Source: Glycine soja (taxonomy: Eukaryota > Streptophyta > Magnoliopsida > Fabales > Fabaceae). From it: a stretch of 64,000 nucleotides of DNA. The position numbers and the translations under genes are program-made. The notes below the pieces were generated by a model. It saw nothing but the letters and a program-made list of their open reading frames with translations. It had not been told where the DNA came from and ran no database searches. Where the stretch lies: assembly GCF_004193775.1 (NCBI RefSeq), contig NC_041005.1:8930501-8994500 (forward strand), read 5' to 3'. Shown piece after piece: positions 42,605 through 62,148 of the stretch; position 1 is the stretch's first letter; each line of letters starts with the position of its first letter.

Positions 42605-43360
42605 ATGGCTGCAATATCTGGCTCAATTCCTGCAAATCTACCAATTCTCACAGAAAAAAACTATGAAAATTGGAAGATTCATATCAGGGTGGTGATGCGA
42701 TTCCAAGGAGTTTGGGAGTTCGTAGAAGAAGGTTATATACTTGTGGGAGAGAGAGAAACAGATGAACAAAAGGTTGTTGATAGAAAAAAGGAAAAGAAAG
42801 ATTGCAAGACACTTTTCATTTTGCACCAAAGTGTAGATGCTGCTAACTTTGAAAAGATAGAAATGGCTAAAACCTCTAAAGAAGCATCGGACATTCTAGA
42901 GAAATCTCATGATAGAGCCACAAAAATCAAGAAGATCAAGTTGCAAACTCTGAGGAGACAATATGAACTACTACAAATGGAAAAGAATGAATCAGTTGCT
43001 GAGTACATCACAAAAGTACACACAGTGGTGAATTCAATGAAGGGCTATGGAGAAAAGATAATTGTGCAATCAGTTGTAGAGAAGGTGCTTAGAACCATGC
43101 CACCCAAGTTCGACCATATTGTGGTAGCCATCGAGGAATCCAAAAATCTTGAAGAGCTTAGCCTAGAGGAATTGCAAGGATCTTTGGAATCTCATGAGCA
43201 GATAATGAATGAAAGGATCAATGAGAAGAAAAGTGAACAAGCCTTGCAAGCACGGTCTAATCCAAAGAAGCATGGTGATAGATGGAAGAAAGAGAAAACT
43301 GAAGGGAAAAGCAATAAATGGAGGGGAAATCAAAACAATGATAAGGACCACAAGAAATGA
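42605..43360 (+). pseudogene. Copia gag, cut short before the zinc knuckle
   Basis: About 250 residues of a UBN2/retrotran-gag type capsid protein: LTEKNYENWKIHIRVVMRFQ near the start, then KTSKEASDILEKSH, TLRRQYELLQM and RTMPPKFDHIVVAIE. A TGA at 43358-43360 ends it, yet the CCHC zinc knuckle (C-FN-C-QKFG-H-FADE-C, 43418-43460) follows in the same frame, so the stop is a nonsense lesion. Confidence 0.88.
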
Positions 43361-46300
43361 GGGGGATCTAATTCCCAAAACTCTTCAAATAGAAAGAAGT
43401 TTGACAAAAGAAGTATTCAATGCTTTAATTGTCAAAAGTTTGGGCACTTTGCTGATGAGTGTTACAGCAAACCCAATAACAAAAGAGAACCTAAAGGCGA
43501 TGATGCAAAATTAGCTCAGAAAGAAGATGATGACACTGAACCTGCTAATGGTAACTACTCAAATTGAAGGGGCAAGTGATAATTGTTGGTACCTAGACAC
43601 ATGTTGCTCAACTCATATGACTGGAAGAAAAGAGTGGTTTCTCAACCTTGATTAATCTGTGAAGAGCCAAGTCAAATTTGCTGATGATAGAACTTTGAGT
43701 GTTGAAGGAATTGGGAAGGTCCTTATCAAAACAAAGGATGGAGGTCAGTTTTGCATCACTAATGTACTCTTTGTACTAGGTATGAAAAGTAATCTCCTCA
43801 GCTTAGGTCAATTACTAGAAAAAGGGCTTTATGACTAAGCTTGAAAACAAGATGTTGAGAGTGTTTGACAGAAATCACAAGCTCATTTTGAAGTCATCTC
43901 TTTCAAAAAATAGAACATTTAAAATTAAGATTGTTGTGATAGAACATAACTATTTTGCCATTACAGTAAACAATGAAGAGTGGTTATGGCATTATAGATT
44001 TGGTCATTTAAATTTTAGAGATCTGATTCAGCTAAACTCAAGAGAAATGGTGCTGGGTTTGCCTCAGATCAAGCCTCCTAGTGAAGTATGTGATGGTTGT
44101 TTACAGTGTAAGCAATCAAGAAGCACTTTCAAACAAAATGTACCAATCAGGGCAAAGGAAAAACTTGAAGTGATTTACTTTATGGGTGTGGCCCTATGCA
44201 GACTGAATCTCTTGGTGGAAACAAATACTTCATATCCTTTATTGATGAATTGACCAGGAAAGTATGGGTTTATCTAATAAGAAGGAAGATTGATGTCTTT
44301 GAAGTCTTTGAGAAGTTAAAAAATATGGCAGAAAAGCAAAGTGGCTCATTGATCAAGATACTGAGAACAGATGGTGGTGGTGAATATGTTTCTGCAGAAT
44401 TTCAAGAATTTTGTGATCAAGAAGGCATAATTCATGAAGTGACTCCTCCCTACACACCTCAACATAATGGAGCTGCAGAAAGAAAAAATAGAACCATAAT
44501 GAATATGGTAAGGAGCATGTTGAAAGGCAAGAGTTTGCCCAAGTACTTGTGGGGAGAGGCAGTGTCTACAACTGTCTTCATCTTGAATAGGAGCCCTTCA
44601 AAGAGATTGGAAGGAATAACACTTGAAGAAGCTTGGAGTGGTGCTAAACCAAATGTAAGCCATTTCAGAATCTTTGGATCACTTTGTTTTAGGCATCTCC
44701 CAAATCAGTTAAGAAGGAAGCTAGATGATAAAGGTGAACAAATGATCTTACTCGGATATCACTCAACTGGAGGCTATAAGCTGTTTGATCCGAAGAGTAA
44801 GCAGATAATAATCAGTAGGGATGTGGTATTTGATGAATCTAGAAGTTGGGACTGGGAGCAGAATACTGAAATGAAGGGACCTTCAATAATGATAAGGTCA
44901 AAAGAGGAAGAAACAAGTGAAGGGAATGGTAAAACCACTCAAAGAAAAGTGAGACCCTAGAGAAATGCACCCAAACCAGCTAGATTTCAAGGTTTTGAGA
45001 TGTTGTCCGATGCTGATGTTAGTACAGATGGGAATCTTGTACATTTTGCTCTATTTTCTGAAGCAGAACCAATAAACTTTGAAGATGCTATGACTGATCA
45101 GAGGTGGTTTAAAGCTATGACAGAAGAGCTTAAATCTATTGAGAAAAATCAAGTGTGGGAGCTGGTATCTCAACCAAAATTGAAGAAGCCCATTGATGTG
45201 AAGTGGATCTATAAGATCAAGACAAATCCAGAAGGCAAGGTGGTCAAGTATAAAGCTAGACTTGTGGCTAGAGGATTTTTATAGAAAGTTGGGATTGACT
45301 ATAGAGATGTGTTTGCACCAGTTGCTAGAATTGAGACTATTATAACAGTAGTGGCAATTGCTAGCCTAAAGAATTGGACAATGCACCAACTAGATGTGAA
45401 ATGTGCTTTCTTAAATGGTCCTCTTGATGAGGAGGTCTATGTGACTCAGCCACCTGGATTCTCTATAGCTGGCCAAGAGTCAAAGGTTCTTAGGTTGAGA
45501 AAAACTCTTTATGGACTTAAGCAAGCCCCAAGAGCTTGAAATAAGAAAATTGATGGTTTTATGATGAAGATCGACTTTGATAAGTGTAGTTGTGAGTTTG
45601 GAGTCTATGTAAGATCCAAATCAGTAGGTAATATCATTATTGTATGCCTCTATGTGGATGATTTGTTGATCACGGGTGGTAATGAAAGTGAAATAGCAAA
45701 ACTGAAAAGGGAATTGATGAGTAAGTTTGAAATGATTGATATGGGGTCCTATCCTACTTCCTTGGACTTGAATTCAAAAAGACTGAGAGTGGTATTTTGA
45801 TGCAATAAAAATATTGAAGAGATTCAACATGGTTGAATGTAATTCGGCTGCAACACCAACTGAGGCAGGTCTTGTACTTGAAAGGGAGGACAAGGGAGAC
45901 AAAGTCGATGAAATTGAGTTCAATCAGATTGTTGGTTCTCTCAGGTACTTGTGTCATTCAAGACCTGATTTGAAATTTGTTGTTGGACTAGTAAGTAGAT
46001 ATACGAAAAGACCTAGAATTCCTTATCTCCTAGCTGCTAAGAGGATTCTAAGGTTCATAAAAGGGACCATCAATACTGGAATTCTATTTTCAAATAAAGA
46101 CAACAACAACTCAGAATAATTGGTGGGATATACTGATGCGGATTGGGGAGGAGACAGAGATGACAGAAAAAGTACTACAGGTTACATATTCATGTATGGT
46201 GCAGCACCAATATCGTGGAGTTCTAAGAAGCAATCCATAGTGGCTTTATCAACATGTGAAGCTGAGTATGTTGCAGCTGCAATGAGTGCTTGCCAAGCTG

Positions 46301-46599
46301 TATGGTTGGACATATTATTACAGGAATTAAAAATCAAGGAGAGTGATGGAGTGAAGCTTTTTGTGGATAATAAGTCAGCTATAAGCTTGTCAAAGAATCC
46401 AACCTCTCATGGTAGAAGCAAACACATAGAAATAAGGTTTCACTATCTTAGGGATCAAGTGAACAAAGAGAAACCGAATGTGGAGTACTGCTGCACATTT
46501 GATCAACTTGCTGATATTTTAACCAAACCCCTCAAAGGGGAGAGGTTTAAAATGTTAAGGGACATAATTGGCTTGATGAACCTAGGAGATCAGAATTAA
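43361..46599 (+). pseudogene. Copia pol (zinc knuckle, protease, integrase, RT, RNase H), multiply broken
   Basis: Reading rightwards: the CCHC knuckle; a protease core whose usual Asp-Thr/Ser-Gly reads DTC; a GAG-pre-integrase zinc domain (HYRFGHLN ... CDGCLQCK, about 43990-44120); a frameshift near 44190-44250; the integrase core (RTDGGGEY, HNGAAERKNRT, 44196-44960); reverse transcriptase (VKWIYKIK to YVDDLL, 45100-45720) cut by a TAG at 45282-45284 and a TGA at 45537-45539; a frameshift and small deletion around 45750-45810; and RNase H ([30 protein letters not shown]) to 46599. No functional polyprotein can be made. Confidence 0.92.
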
Positions 46600-46606
46600 G
46601 GGAGGG
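46595..46606 (+). other. Polypurine tract of the copia element
   Basis: AATTAAGGGAGGG directly precedes the 3' LTR, the expected plus-strand priming site. Confidence 0.75.
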
Positions 46607-46900
46607 TGTGAGAGTTTAATTCTGTTTGGCGTGGTGTAGATTTGATTGTATATATTAAAATTATGTTATAAGTGCCTAACCTAAATGTGAAGGGTTGTTG
46701 TTCTGTTTTGCATGTATAAAAGGACATATATACATCTTAATAATATGTGTGTTTTTCATTTCATTATTTTTTTGTCTCTGGTGCTATTCTTAGTGTGTAG
46801 ATGTGCAATTCTTTGCTTGAAACGGTGAATGATACACGAATGAATGTGTGAGGGAGTAAATTGCATCTCTTACAATTGAGTGAGGAAGAGGATTCCAACA
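46607..46900 (+). repeat. 3' LTR of the copia element
   Basis: Aligns over its length with 42188-42507 with many substitutions and indels; followed by the AAAGT target duplication. Confidence 0.93.
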
Positions 46901-46905
46901 AAAGT

Positions 46906-47482
46906 ATGAAATAAAAGTGTTTATTATTATTCTTTTATACTGCAGCAGTGTTTATTATTATTATTATTATTAATTATTAATTATTAATAATATACTAAAA
47001 TAAACTTTTACTGGGTGTATTTGAATAGTGATTAACTTGCAGTAAAAAAAAAAGTGGTTAACTTTCCGTGTGAGCCTAGACACGTAACCAGGTCACATGT
47101 GAATTGTGAATGGCGCCTTACCCATAGTATTGTGTTAAGGCTGTTATTATTTGTCAAAAAAGTAGGCACTTTGGAACAGAAAAATTGTTGGTCAAAGCAT
47201 GTTTCGAGGGATGAGCGTGGAGGCTCCCATGAGCTGGTGTCTGTGTTTCAAACCAAAACCAAACATTACTAATAAGGTGCGAGCGCCGCAACACCCTCGT
47301 AGCCGCCAAGGTATGCGCTAACATAACAACTTTCCTTCGCATTACCTGTAAGTTCTTCCTCTTCCTCTCTCACCGACAACGTTCCCTGTTCAAGTAAATG
47401 CTTTCTTATATGTTCCTTATTCTCTTATCGTGCTTCCTTGCCAGGATATACTACCTCTATTACTGCTTCCCAGACTAACGCG
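46906..47482. promoter_or_regulatory. QTRT1 upstream region and 5' UTR
   Basis: About 580 bases between the copia element and the QTRT1 start codon. It begins with an AT-rich (ATT)n stretch, and GC content rises from about 47280 with a CT-rich segment (cttcctcttcctctctcacc, 47353-47372) typical of plant leaders. The promoter must be here; I see no definite TATA box. The copia element ends roughly 380 bases before this GC-richer part. Confidence 0.45.
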
Positions 47483-54529
<7,047 letters not shown>

Positions 54530-55431
54530 AAATGATACACACGGACCAACAGAAACATTGAAGAGATACACTATAGTTTTACTATGATTTTTTGCGGCAT
54601 AAATTTTGTATACTGCTTATGCCGTATCAGTAAGAATTTTGAAAGGTTAGGATTATACTAGGTTCCTTTAGGACTAGGTTCTTATTTATCACGCATCTGA
54701 AGATTCGTCTTGTGTTCTAGAGAATTTAAAAGTAAAACGATGGATAGAGTAAAGCGAAGCTTAAATGTAACTCTTTTACTTCCACAACAGTGCATGTATG
54801 ATCTCGTCTAAGTTCACGTGTTTAAACTCAACTAACGGAGCAGTTATGCATGCTAAAATTGTATATCATTTGTTCAATTTCCCCGAAAATCTCACTAAAA
54901 ATTCTTGTAACAATTAATTTTCAATCATTGACTACCTTCATGATCATGAACTTGAATTTTAATCAATTTGATGCAAGAGGAGTATGCATATTCGACCTAT
55001 ATAAATCAGTTTGTTTAATGATTTTTTTCTCTTAATTTAATCAAAAACAAATTCTTTCTTATAAATTCTAATCAATTATAAAGTTTTTTTTATATCTTAA
55101 GCTATTTTATGATTTGAATGGCTTTAATTAAAAGTATATGTGATTTTATTAATCATTTATCATAACAACACTGATTCAAAAATAATAAATATGCCTTATT
55201 TAATATTTGTAATTACTTAAAATGATATGCATTACATTTTTATTTTTAATAAGATAACTATTTTTCTTTCAGAAGATTTTTATTTTTTTTTACTTTTATA
55301 TTGTTAATGGCTACTCCTAAAACAATAATCAAGAAAACTAAAGTCCATTTTGTTATATGGTTATATTTACAAGAAATATTTTTTTACTGTTATACTACTA
55401 TTTATTAAATTATATGTTTATCCTTCTCTTC
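54530..55431. other. QTRT1 3' UTR and AT-rich spacer
   Basis: The first 150-250 bases are probably QTRT1 3' UTR. The remainder up to the mL41 promoter is AT-rich, with no coding frame I can support. Confidence 0.5.
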
Positions 55432-55445
55432 AACCCTAAACCCTC
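55432..55445 (+). promoter_or_regulatory. Telo-box in the mL41 promoter/leader
   Basis: AACCCTAAACCCTC contains the AAACCCTAA-type telo-box (interstitial telomere motif) that in plants is enriched near the transcription start of ribosomal-protein and other translation genes. Its position just before the first exon fits the mL41 gene. Confidence 0.65.
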
Positions 55446-55551
55446 ACAGTCCTGACGGTGCCACACCGCCACTGTCTTTGTTCTTTCTCCGCTTTCACTG
55501 ATTATTCGTCGAAGGTTCCAACCCAATTTGTTATCTCTCTGCGATTTCTAG
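55446..55551 (+). other. Non-coding first exon (5' UTR) of the mL41 gene
   Basis: A GC-richer, CT-rich stretch ends at CTAG followed by a GTATGC donor. It has no ATG in frame with the coding exons, and the next acceptor (TTGCAG, 56922) lies six bases before the start codon. The exact transcription start is unknown. The 1.37-kb leader intron (55552-56922) is typical of plant translation genes, where such introns often raise expression. Confidence 0.6.
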
Positions 55552-56928
55552 GTATGCTTCTCTGTTCTCTCTCTACTGTATGTTTGTTACGGGTAACGTA
55601 ATATTTTGATGCGCGTAAGATCGAAGCTCCGTCAAGTAGCTTCTGCGTCTTTTCTGAATATTTAACGCCAAACCATAGGTTAACGCACCTAACTGAATTC
55701 GATTTGTGTTTGAATTGGTTCTGTCTGCATTTTCCATTTTTTCTTCACTAATTATAGCAGAAACGAAGGAACTTGTTTTCGTCTGTGCAAAGCTTTTGGG
55801 GTTAGTTAATTTGTATCTATCAATGGACTCTTTTTTTTTTATGTGGAGATTATTTCTTGTCGAGTCTAATAGATAAAAGCATTGAACCAGTGATTTCAGT
55901 TTCAGATTTGAAACCCACCTGTTAGTGCCTGGGTACCAATTCAGTGTTGTTAAATACCTAAATAGAGCTATGATCAGGGTAACAGAGCTTTGATCTAGGT
56001 GACAATTAGGACATTCTTGGTTATGGCTAATTGTAGTCCTCGGAAATGGAAATGATTAGTGATAGAAAGTGTCAAGAAGCTCTGCTGTTCTGGTGTAAAA
56101 ATTAAGTAGTCTGTGATATTGATGCTGTTATAAGTGTCAAAACATTGTTGTGCATAAGTTATCCGATGATCTTCCAACAGTGTTGTATATATCATGAAAT
56201 ATTCATTAGTTAGTGTCTGTGTTAGTAAAAATGTCGTCTGTTTGTCCCTGACTAAAATAATTTCATTGAGATCAAAGCTATGCTACCCTGATTTCTTTTT
56301 TCTTTTATAATAGAAGGAAAGGTTGGGCCAATCTCTCTCCAGATAGTTATTCTCTTGGGGTCTGAGTAATTTCCATGTAGTGTATAATTCTTTAAGTGAG
56401 TTTCCTGTAGGTGATATTTTAGTTATACTTTTACCTGTGCTTGAAGATCTCAAGTTTGTCACTGACATTCTAACCAACATTGGAGTTACCTATCTTTACT
56501 AACCCAAGAAAGGATGACCTGAAATCAAATCATACCTCTCCAGGTAGAAGAGGTTACCAACCTACACTGGGCTTTACCCAAAAAGTAATAAACTTGATTC
56601 AGATAATAATTATATCATTAAATGTGGGTGTGGTCCACTAATATGGGTGAGTAAAGACGAATTCCCTTTCCTTATTTTTCATTTCCTCAAACCAACCCTG
56701 GCTCAGATCCCTTTCCTTGAATCCTCTGCTTGGCAATCTGTGGGCTTTCTGTTTCACCTTCATCAATTGCCAATGGCGAGTGCATAATGTAGTTTTTACG
56801 CCGACATTTTTCTACTTTTGATTATGTACTATTACTGCTATTATTTGTGTTTATATATGTTATTCCTTGATTGTGACATACATGTTTGGTTTTGGTAATT
56901 ATTGGTTTGTTCTGTCTTGCAGAAAAAG

Positions 56929-58573
56929 ATGCCTCTGGGACTCATCTTAGGAATAGGAAGGGCATTTCGAAGGAAGCGGCCATCTTCACTCGATATTCTA
57001 TCATCAAAACGTGCTCCTCGTGGTTATTATAAGGGAAAGAATTGCAAGCCTACTGGTTTCCACACTCGCAAAGGTTTGTTTCTTCAATTGAAGTTGTGTT
57101 TAATCCATGTTTTATGTATTCTAGTTCAAGATAAATGTTTCCTAATTTGTTTAAGGAACATTTATCTTAACTAGAATGCATTTCATTTTATTAGTCTGAC
57201 TTTGATTACTTTGTCTTTGAGCCTTGTCGACTGCTTGATGGCATATATGTTTTGTTTTTGCAATGTGAATGGGGTGTATTTATTAGATTGGTAATGGTGT
57301 TTAATGGTTACTATTACTATTGTCCTTGCAAATAGATAATCAACATGCTGAGCCCCTTCAGGAAGAGGCTTTATCTACATTAATGGTGTTTGCTAGTTGT
57401 ACTTGCTGAATTATTGACAAGTGACTGCAGTTTTAAAATTAAGTTATAGAGGTTGTTACAGATATTGTTAGGATATGTTTAGATCTGATTATATCCTATG
57501 TAAATAAGGAAATATGTATGATTAATGTTTTCCAGTGAAACTTGTGTCTTTTTAAATCCTAGGAAAAAACTTGTAACTTCTTAAATCTTAGTCTAGTTTC
57601 ACTTCTGTTACTTTGGTCGACGAGGACTGCTTGGTGTGAAAGATGCTCGCTTTTTTTTACTTGATATTTATGAGGACTCTTACTCTTTAGCCCATATCTA
57701 TTTTTTTGGTTGGTTGACTGAAATTACTTGCATTTCTATATTCAGCTCTAGAAATTTGTGTTATATCCTAAATATCTACTGTTAGTAAATGTGGCTTTAC
57801 AAAACTCTGAATTCATCACTGAAGTTGCATTTATAATATTGTAACAAAATAGTTTGCCAAGCTACATAATATTATATTAACATATATTAATGAAAATCTC
57901 CATATTGTTGCAGGTGGGTATGTGGTGATGCAAGAAAAATTGCCAAATTATGTAGTTCCTGATTTGACTGATTTCAAGGTTTGCATCTTCCACTTATCTA
58001 ATCACATCACTATATCGTCTTTGTTCACCTGCTTTTCTTCCACATGTTTACTGTGCTGACATTTGCCTGTATAAATAATGTTCTCAACTCATTACTTCGT
58101 TAATGATAAATTCGACATTGTTCCTTCAATGCTTTTCTCTTTTGAACTTTATTAATATATTTTAGCTCAGTTACAACTATTTATTGAATTCTTCTTTGTC
58201 TTCCTTACCACAATGTTTATTCTATTTAATTGTGCTGGGTTCTCTCTTTTATCTTATTAGTACTCCTCTTTAATTCCAGAGTCATTATTCCTAGCCTCAC
58301 CATTCCTTGACAACTCTGTACCATTTAGGGGGGTAAAAAAAAGATGGCTTCATCTTCATAAATGACCATAAGCTATGTACAAGATTATTTATCTTCATGA
58401 ATGACTATGAGTCAAGAATTTCTGCAAAGCTAACTAGTATGAATTTAGTTTTTTCCATGTACCATTTGTGACAGCTGATTCATATAATCCCTTCTTTTAT
58501 GCAGCTCAAACCATACGTATCTCAGTGTCCTATAGAAGCGAATACCTCTGAAGCTTCCCAAACGGCTAAATAA
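56929..58573 (+). CDS. Mitochondrial large-subunit ribosomal protein mL41 (L27-like), 92 residues
   Basis: Component of the mitochondrial 50S-type subunit. Coding exons: 56929-57073, 57914-57978 and 58505-58573 (GT-AG, phases agree, 279 bases). The protein is short and basic: GLILGIGRAFRRKRPSSLDIL, then KRAPRGYYKGKNCKPTGFHTRKGGYV, and LPNYVVPDLTDFKLKPYVS, all conserved in plant mL41/MRPL27 proteins. There is no long cleavable presequence; the Arg-rich N-terminus probably serves for mitochondrial import. A leader intron lies upstream and a telo-box marks the promoter. The last 15 residues are Ser/Thr/Ala-rich and variable in the family. The gene looks intact. Confidence 0.93.
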
Positions 58574-61513
58574 CCAAATTGAGTAGTGTAAGATACTTTC
58601 TTTGTAACTACAGATGTTTTTCCATGAAGAGGAGTTGGCATGCCCTTCGTTTTGTTGTTTGTTCTCTCCTTTTGAACTACGCCTTGAGTAATTATTGACC
58701 GGCACAAATATTTGATAGTTCAATAGGATATTAACCTATCAATCAATATCATTAACATATGTAGTGCGCTGAATGATTTGGACTATCAAAACTATCAATA
58801 ATTTTCATCTGTTGTTCCCCGATTAGTTTGGTTATGTTTGGATGGATGGAGTTGTTAATAATCGAGTGGAATTGTAAAAGCTGAAAAGACCTTGAGCCAT
58901 TGTCTGGGTTTTTTTATTAATGAAAAGAGATGATCAAAGGTGGATTCAAACCACTTTAAATTACTCAAATTTACCAACTTTTTGGAGGGTATCTATTTTG
59001 AGTCATTTACAATTTTAACTTTAACCATTGTAACACACTCATTTCCTAACCATTTCAACAAGAGTTGTCTTGCATTTTTGTTCTCTGTCTATACAAGCAC
59101 CGTTGCTAAGTAACCCCAGCCCCCAAACTCCATTTATATAATGCTTTGCTTTCATGTCTGATAGTGTCTTTCTTACTTGCAAGAGAATGATACGTCATTT
59201 CCTGCTCTCCGTGATTTTTGTGTCATTTTGTCATTTCCAAGACTTAGCCCAGAACATAAATTAAAACGTACTTTCTAAGAATTTACTTGAGACATTTTCT
59301 TCTTTATTTATTCTATTTCGAAATTTTAGAGGTTGGAAAGTTGGTCTTTGATGCTAACTTTGCGGCAGTGACAAGACAAAACAATCGTGTAGGAGCAGAG
59401 TACGGTGATGGGAATAAAACAATAGAAGAAGATGAGTTAACGTCTGCGTCCCATTTTTCTACTTGACCATAAACCATTTTTGTATATTGTCCCGTCCTCT
59501 AAAAAATTAGAACGTATTTTTGTAGATTTCATTGTGTCTCGTCCTCCAAAAATCATAAGAACTCAGGAAAATATTTTTATTCAACCATTTCCTTTCATTT
59601 TTTAGTTTTTCTACTTTCATTATTTATTTTAAAACCTTGACTAATTACATAAAATTTTCGTTAGTTTTTTTATGTTTATTTTGTACAATTTATTAATATA
59701 TGGTAACTGTGAAAGACATGTTGATTTTTATATAATTAAAATTTATAATGAATAAGTATATTCAAATATTTAAATAACATTTCAGATTTATTATAATCAA
59801 TTTAAATTATGATCCACTGTTATTTCTAACCAATGATAAATTTTCTTAAAAAATTATGTTACTTTTTGGTTTGAAATGTTTAAATTATTTTCATTTTTAT
59901 TATATTACGTAATTTTTTGTATTCAACATTTAATATAATTTTATGTTTATAATTTTTAAATCTTGGAATACAATCTCTTAATTTTTTTATTTAATTTAAA
60001 ATTTAAATATTGATACTTAAAGGCATCTTTATTTGTAGATATATTCATTATAATCTTAACCATACTTAATTTAAATTTGATTTTTGAAATATCATATTAA
60101 AAAAATACTGTATATTGTTTATTGACTTCAATAACCTTTTATAATTTTCTTCTGAAACTTTTTTAAAACTATTAATACAATAAAATATTTATTATTAATA
60201 ATGAAACAATTTATTATTCTGTCTAAGTTATAAATTTTATTTAAATTGATTTGCACAAGAATCCGTCTTTGAAGTACGGATTACGGAACACACTGACCTT
60301 GAAACAGCATTCCAAAGAGAGAGAAAAGTATGGCTAAATGCCAGAATCAGTGAATCCAATTGAATCAATGACAAAGAATACAACTGTCACAACTCACAAC
60401 ACAAGTTAAGAATGAAATGCACGCAGTGCAGTCAGCAACTGTCACATCACACATGCCAGGCATGACTACTCTACAGCCAGGTGGGGTTCTTCCTAGCTCC
60501 TACCAAGCCAGATAAATAAATTGAAAAATACTCATCATACTTTATGCTAATTCACATAGAGATAAAAGAAAGGAAATACCTAATTCTATATTTGGTTAAG
60601 AGGAAAGAAGGGAGAGAACAAAGAAAAGTTTAAAATTTAAATTAAAAAATTTGAATTTTTATTTATAAAAGTCCATTTTTCTTTTATAATTTTTAAAGAA
60701 AAGACATTGTATTATTCATGTTTTTTTTTTCTCTCTTTCTCTCTTTATCACCTCTTCCAAATATACTATAAGAATATATGAATTAATTCATATAAAATTG
60801 TTTTAACTTAATTAATAGCTTCAGTTTCAATCTTAAACATCTAATGTAATTGTTTTAAATATTGAAAAAACTTTATTATCTATAATTGCTTTTAAAAAAA
60901 AAGAAAAATAGAAAAAAAGGAGTATCAATTAAGTGTATATATTATATTTTTTTATTAAAAATTATTTTTCTTAACTTAAGTACATTAATCATTACTATGC
61001 AAACACTTGGTTAAGTGTACATAATGGATGGATGATTAACGGTAAATTTAATAAAAAGATACATTTAATTTATTAACTAATTTCTTGATTGATATTTATC
61101 TAAAACAACAAAGTTGTAAACTATAAACACCACCCTCCCGAAAATAAAACTCTAGCTTCCCTTCTTGGGAAGAAAATACTAATAGTAGTAATAGCAATAC
61201 AAAAGGGCCACGTTGAATCCTTTACCACAACAAGGTGATTTTGATTTTGATTTAGTCCACGCCAACCTTGTTCTAAAATTTTAGATTTTTTCCAAGCCTC
61301 CACAAAAAAGAGCTTCGGCCTTTTCCACACTGCACCCAAGACCCATCGGGCCATCACAGCCACATGTTTCAATCACAATCGTCCATTTTAACCTTCCAAG
61401 TCTTGCTTTTCTACTTGTACAAATACCGTCAAAAAGACCATTTTGAGGAAACAGCCATGAACTATCACGGAAAGTAAAACACTCCCTCGTTCCTTCATTC
61501 ATCACATTCACAC
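58574..61513. other. mL41 3' UTR and AT-rich spacer, no gene seen
   Basis: The first 150-200 bases are likely mL41 3' UTR. The remaining 2.7 kb is AT-rich with long A/T runs, especially 59600-60250 and 60580-61100. Around 60270-60540 and 61130-61500 GC content is somewhat higher; the latter probably belongs to the promoter of the next gene. No coding frame is convincing. Confidence 0.5.
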
Positions 61514-61514
61514 A

Positions 61515-61553
<39 letters not shown>
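61515..61553 (+). promoter_or_regulatory. (TC)n(TA)n tract, likely Y-patch plus TATA box
   Basis: Twelve TC units run directly into seven TA units ending about 40 bases before the favoured start codon at 61594. A TATA element here would put transcription start near 61575. The dinucleotide runs are also a compound microsatellite and so prone to length change, which could alter promoter spacing. Confidence 0.6.
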
Positions 61554-61593
61554 GACTCACATTCCAAACGACAATGTAGCCTTCAACATTATT

Positions 61594-62148
61594 ATGGCAA
61601 ACCTTAGAATTAGACCACCTTCGAAGGACAAAGACATCATTGGGAGGTTCATGCCCAATAATGGTTGCTGCAAGAAGCACCCTAACCACCGCCAATCTCC
61701 TGGTGTCTGTTCTCTTTGTTTGAGACACAAGCTTTCTCAACTATCCTCAGCTTCTATGCGTAAAACAACATTGATTTCTTCGTGCCGTTCGTCTTCCACC
61801 TCTTCTTCTTTGTCCTCCTATTGCTCCTCTTCCTCCTCTTCTTGCGCCTCTCCTACGCTTCCCTTCCCTTTTCACAAAGATTCTAAGAGTGGCTCCAATT
61901 CTGTTTCCATCTTTTTATTGAGCGCAAAGCATGGTGGAGTACTCAAAACTGGGTCAATGAGCGTTCTTGCAACAAGGAGAAGAACAAAAGGTGGTGGTGG
62001 TGATGGTGATGGTGATGATCGTAATAAGAAGAAAACTGGGTTTTGGTCCAAGTTGCTTCATCCCAAAACCAAAAGCAAGAGAATGGATGAGATCAAAGGC
62101 ACTAAGCTGGTTCATTCTAGGTCTCTAATAGAAACTAGACATATATAG
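61594..62148 (+). CDS. Uncharacterised Ser-rich protein with N-terminal Cys/His motif
   Basis: An intronless frame of 184 residues from the MANLRIRP methionine; an upstream in-frame ATG at 61552 would add 14 residues but lies inside the TA run that looks like the TATA box, so I prefer 61594. Near the N-terminus is a compact CCKKHPNHRQSPGVCSLCL segment, like the CxxHP...GxCxxCL motif of DUF740/OCTOPUS-type plant proteins, which could bind metal. Then come a long Ser tract (SSSTSSSLSSYCSSSSSS), a basic part with Gly/Asp repeats (GGGGDGDGDD), and a WSKLLHPKTKSKR tail. Such small plant proteins are often plasma-membrane associated; the function is unknown. It might be a short member or truncated relative of that family. 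Confidence 0.75.
   Translation: MANLRIRPPSKDKDIIGRFMPNNGCCKKHPNHRQSPGVCSLCLRHKLSQLSSASMRKTTLISSCRSSSTSSSLSSYCSSSSSSCASPTLPFPFHKDSKSGSNSVSIFLLSAKHGGVLKTGSMSVLATRRRTKGGGGDGDGDDRNKKKTGFWSKLLHPKTKSKRMDEIKGTKLVHSRSLIETRHI

Larger units (their letters stand above)
42188..46900 (+). mobile_element. Degenerate Ty1/copia LTR retrotransposon
   Basis: Paired LTRs (42188-42507 and 46607-46900, both starting TGTGAGAGTT and ending CCAACA), a 5-bp target duplication AAAGT on both sides (42183-42187 and 46901-46905), a tRNA-Met-type primer-binding site and a polypurine tract define a complete element of 4.7 kb. The inside encodes gag, protease, integrase, reverse transcriptase and RNase H in the copia order, but with several stops and frameshifts. 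The LTRs differ in length (320 versus 294) and at many bases, so the insertion is old and cannot encode its own proteins. Confidence 0.95.
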
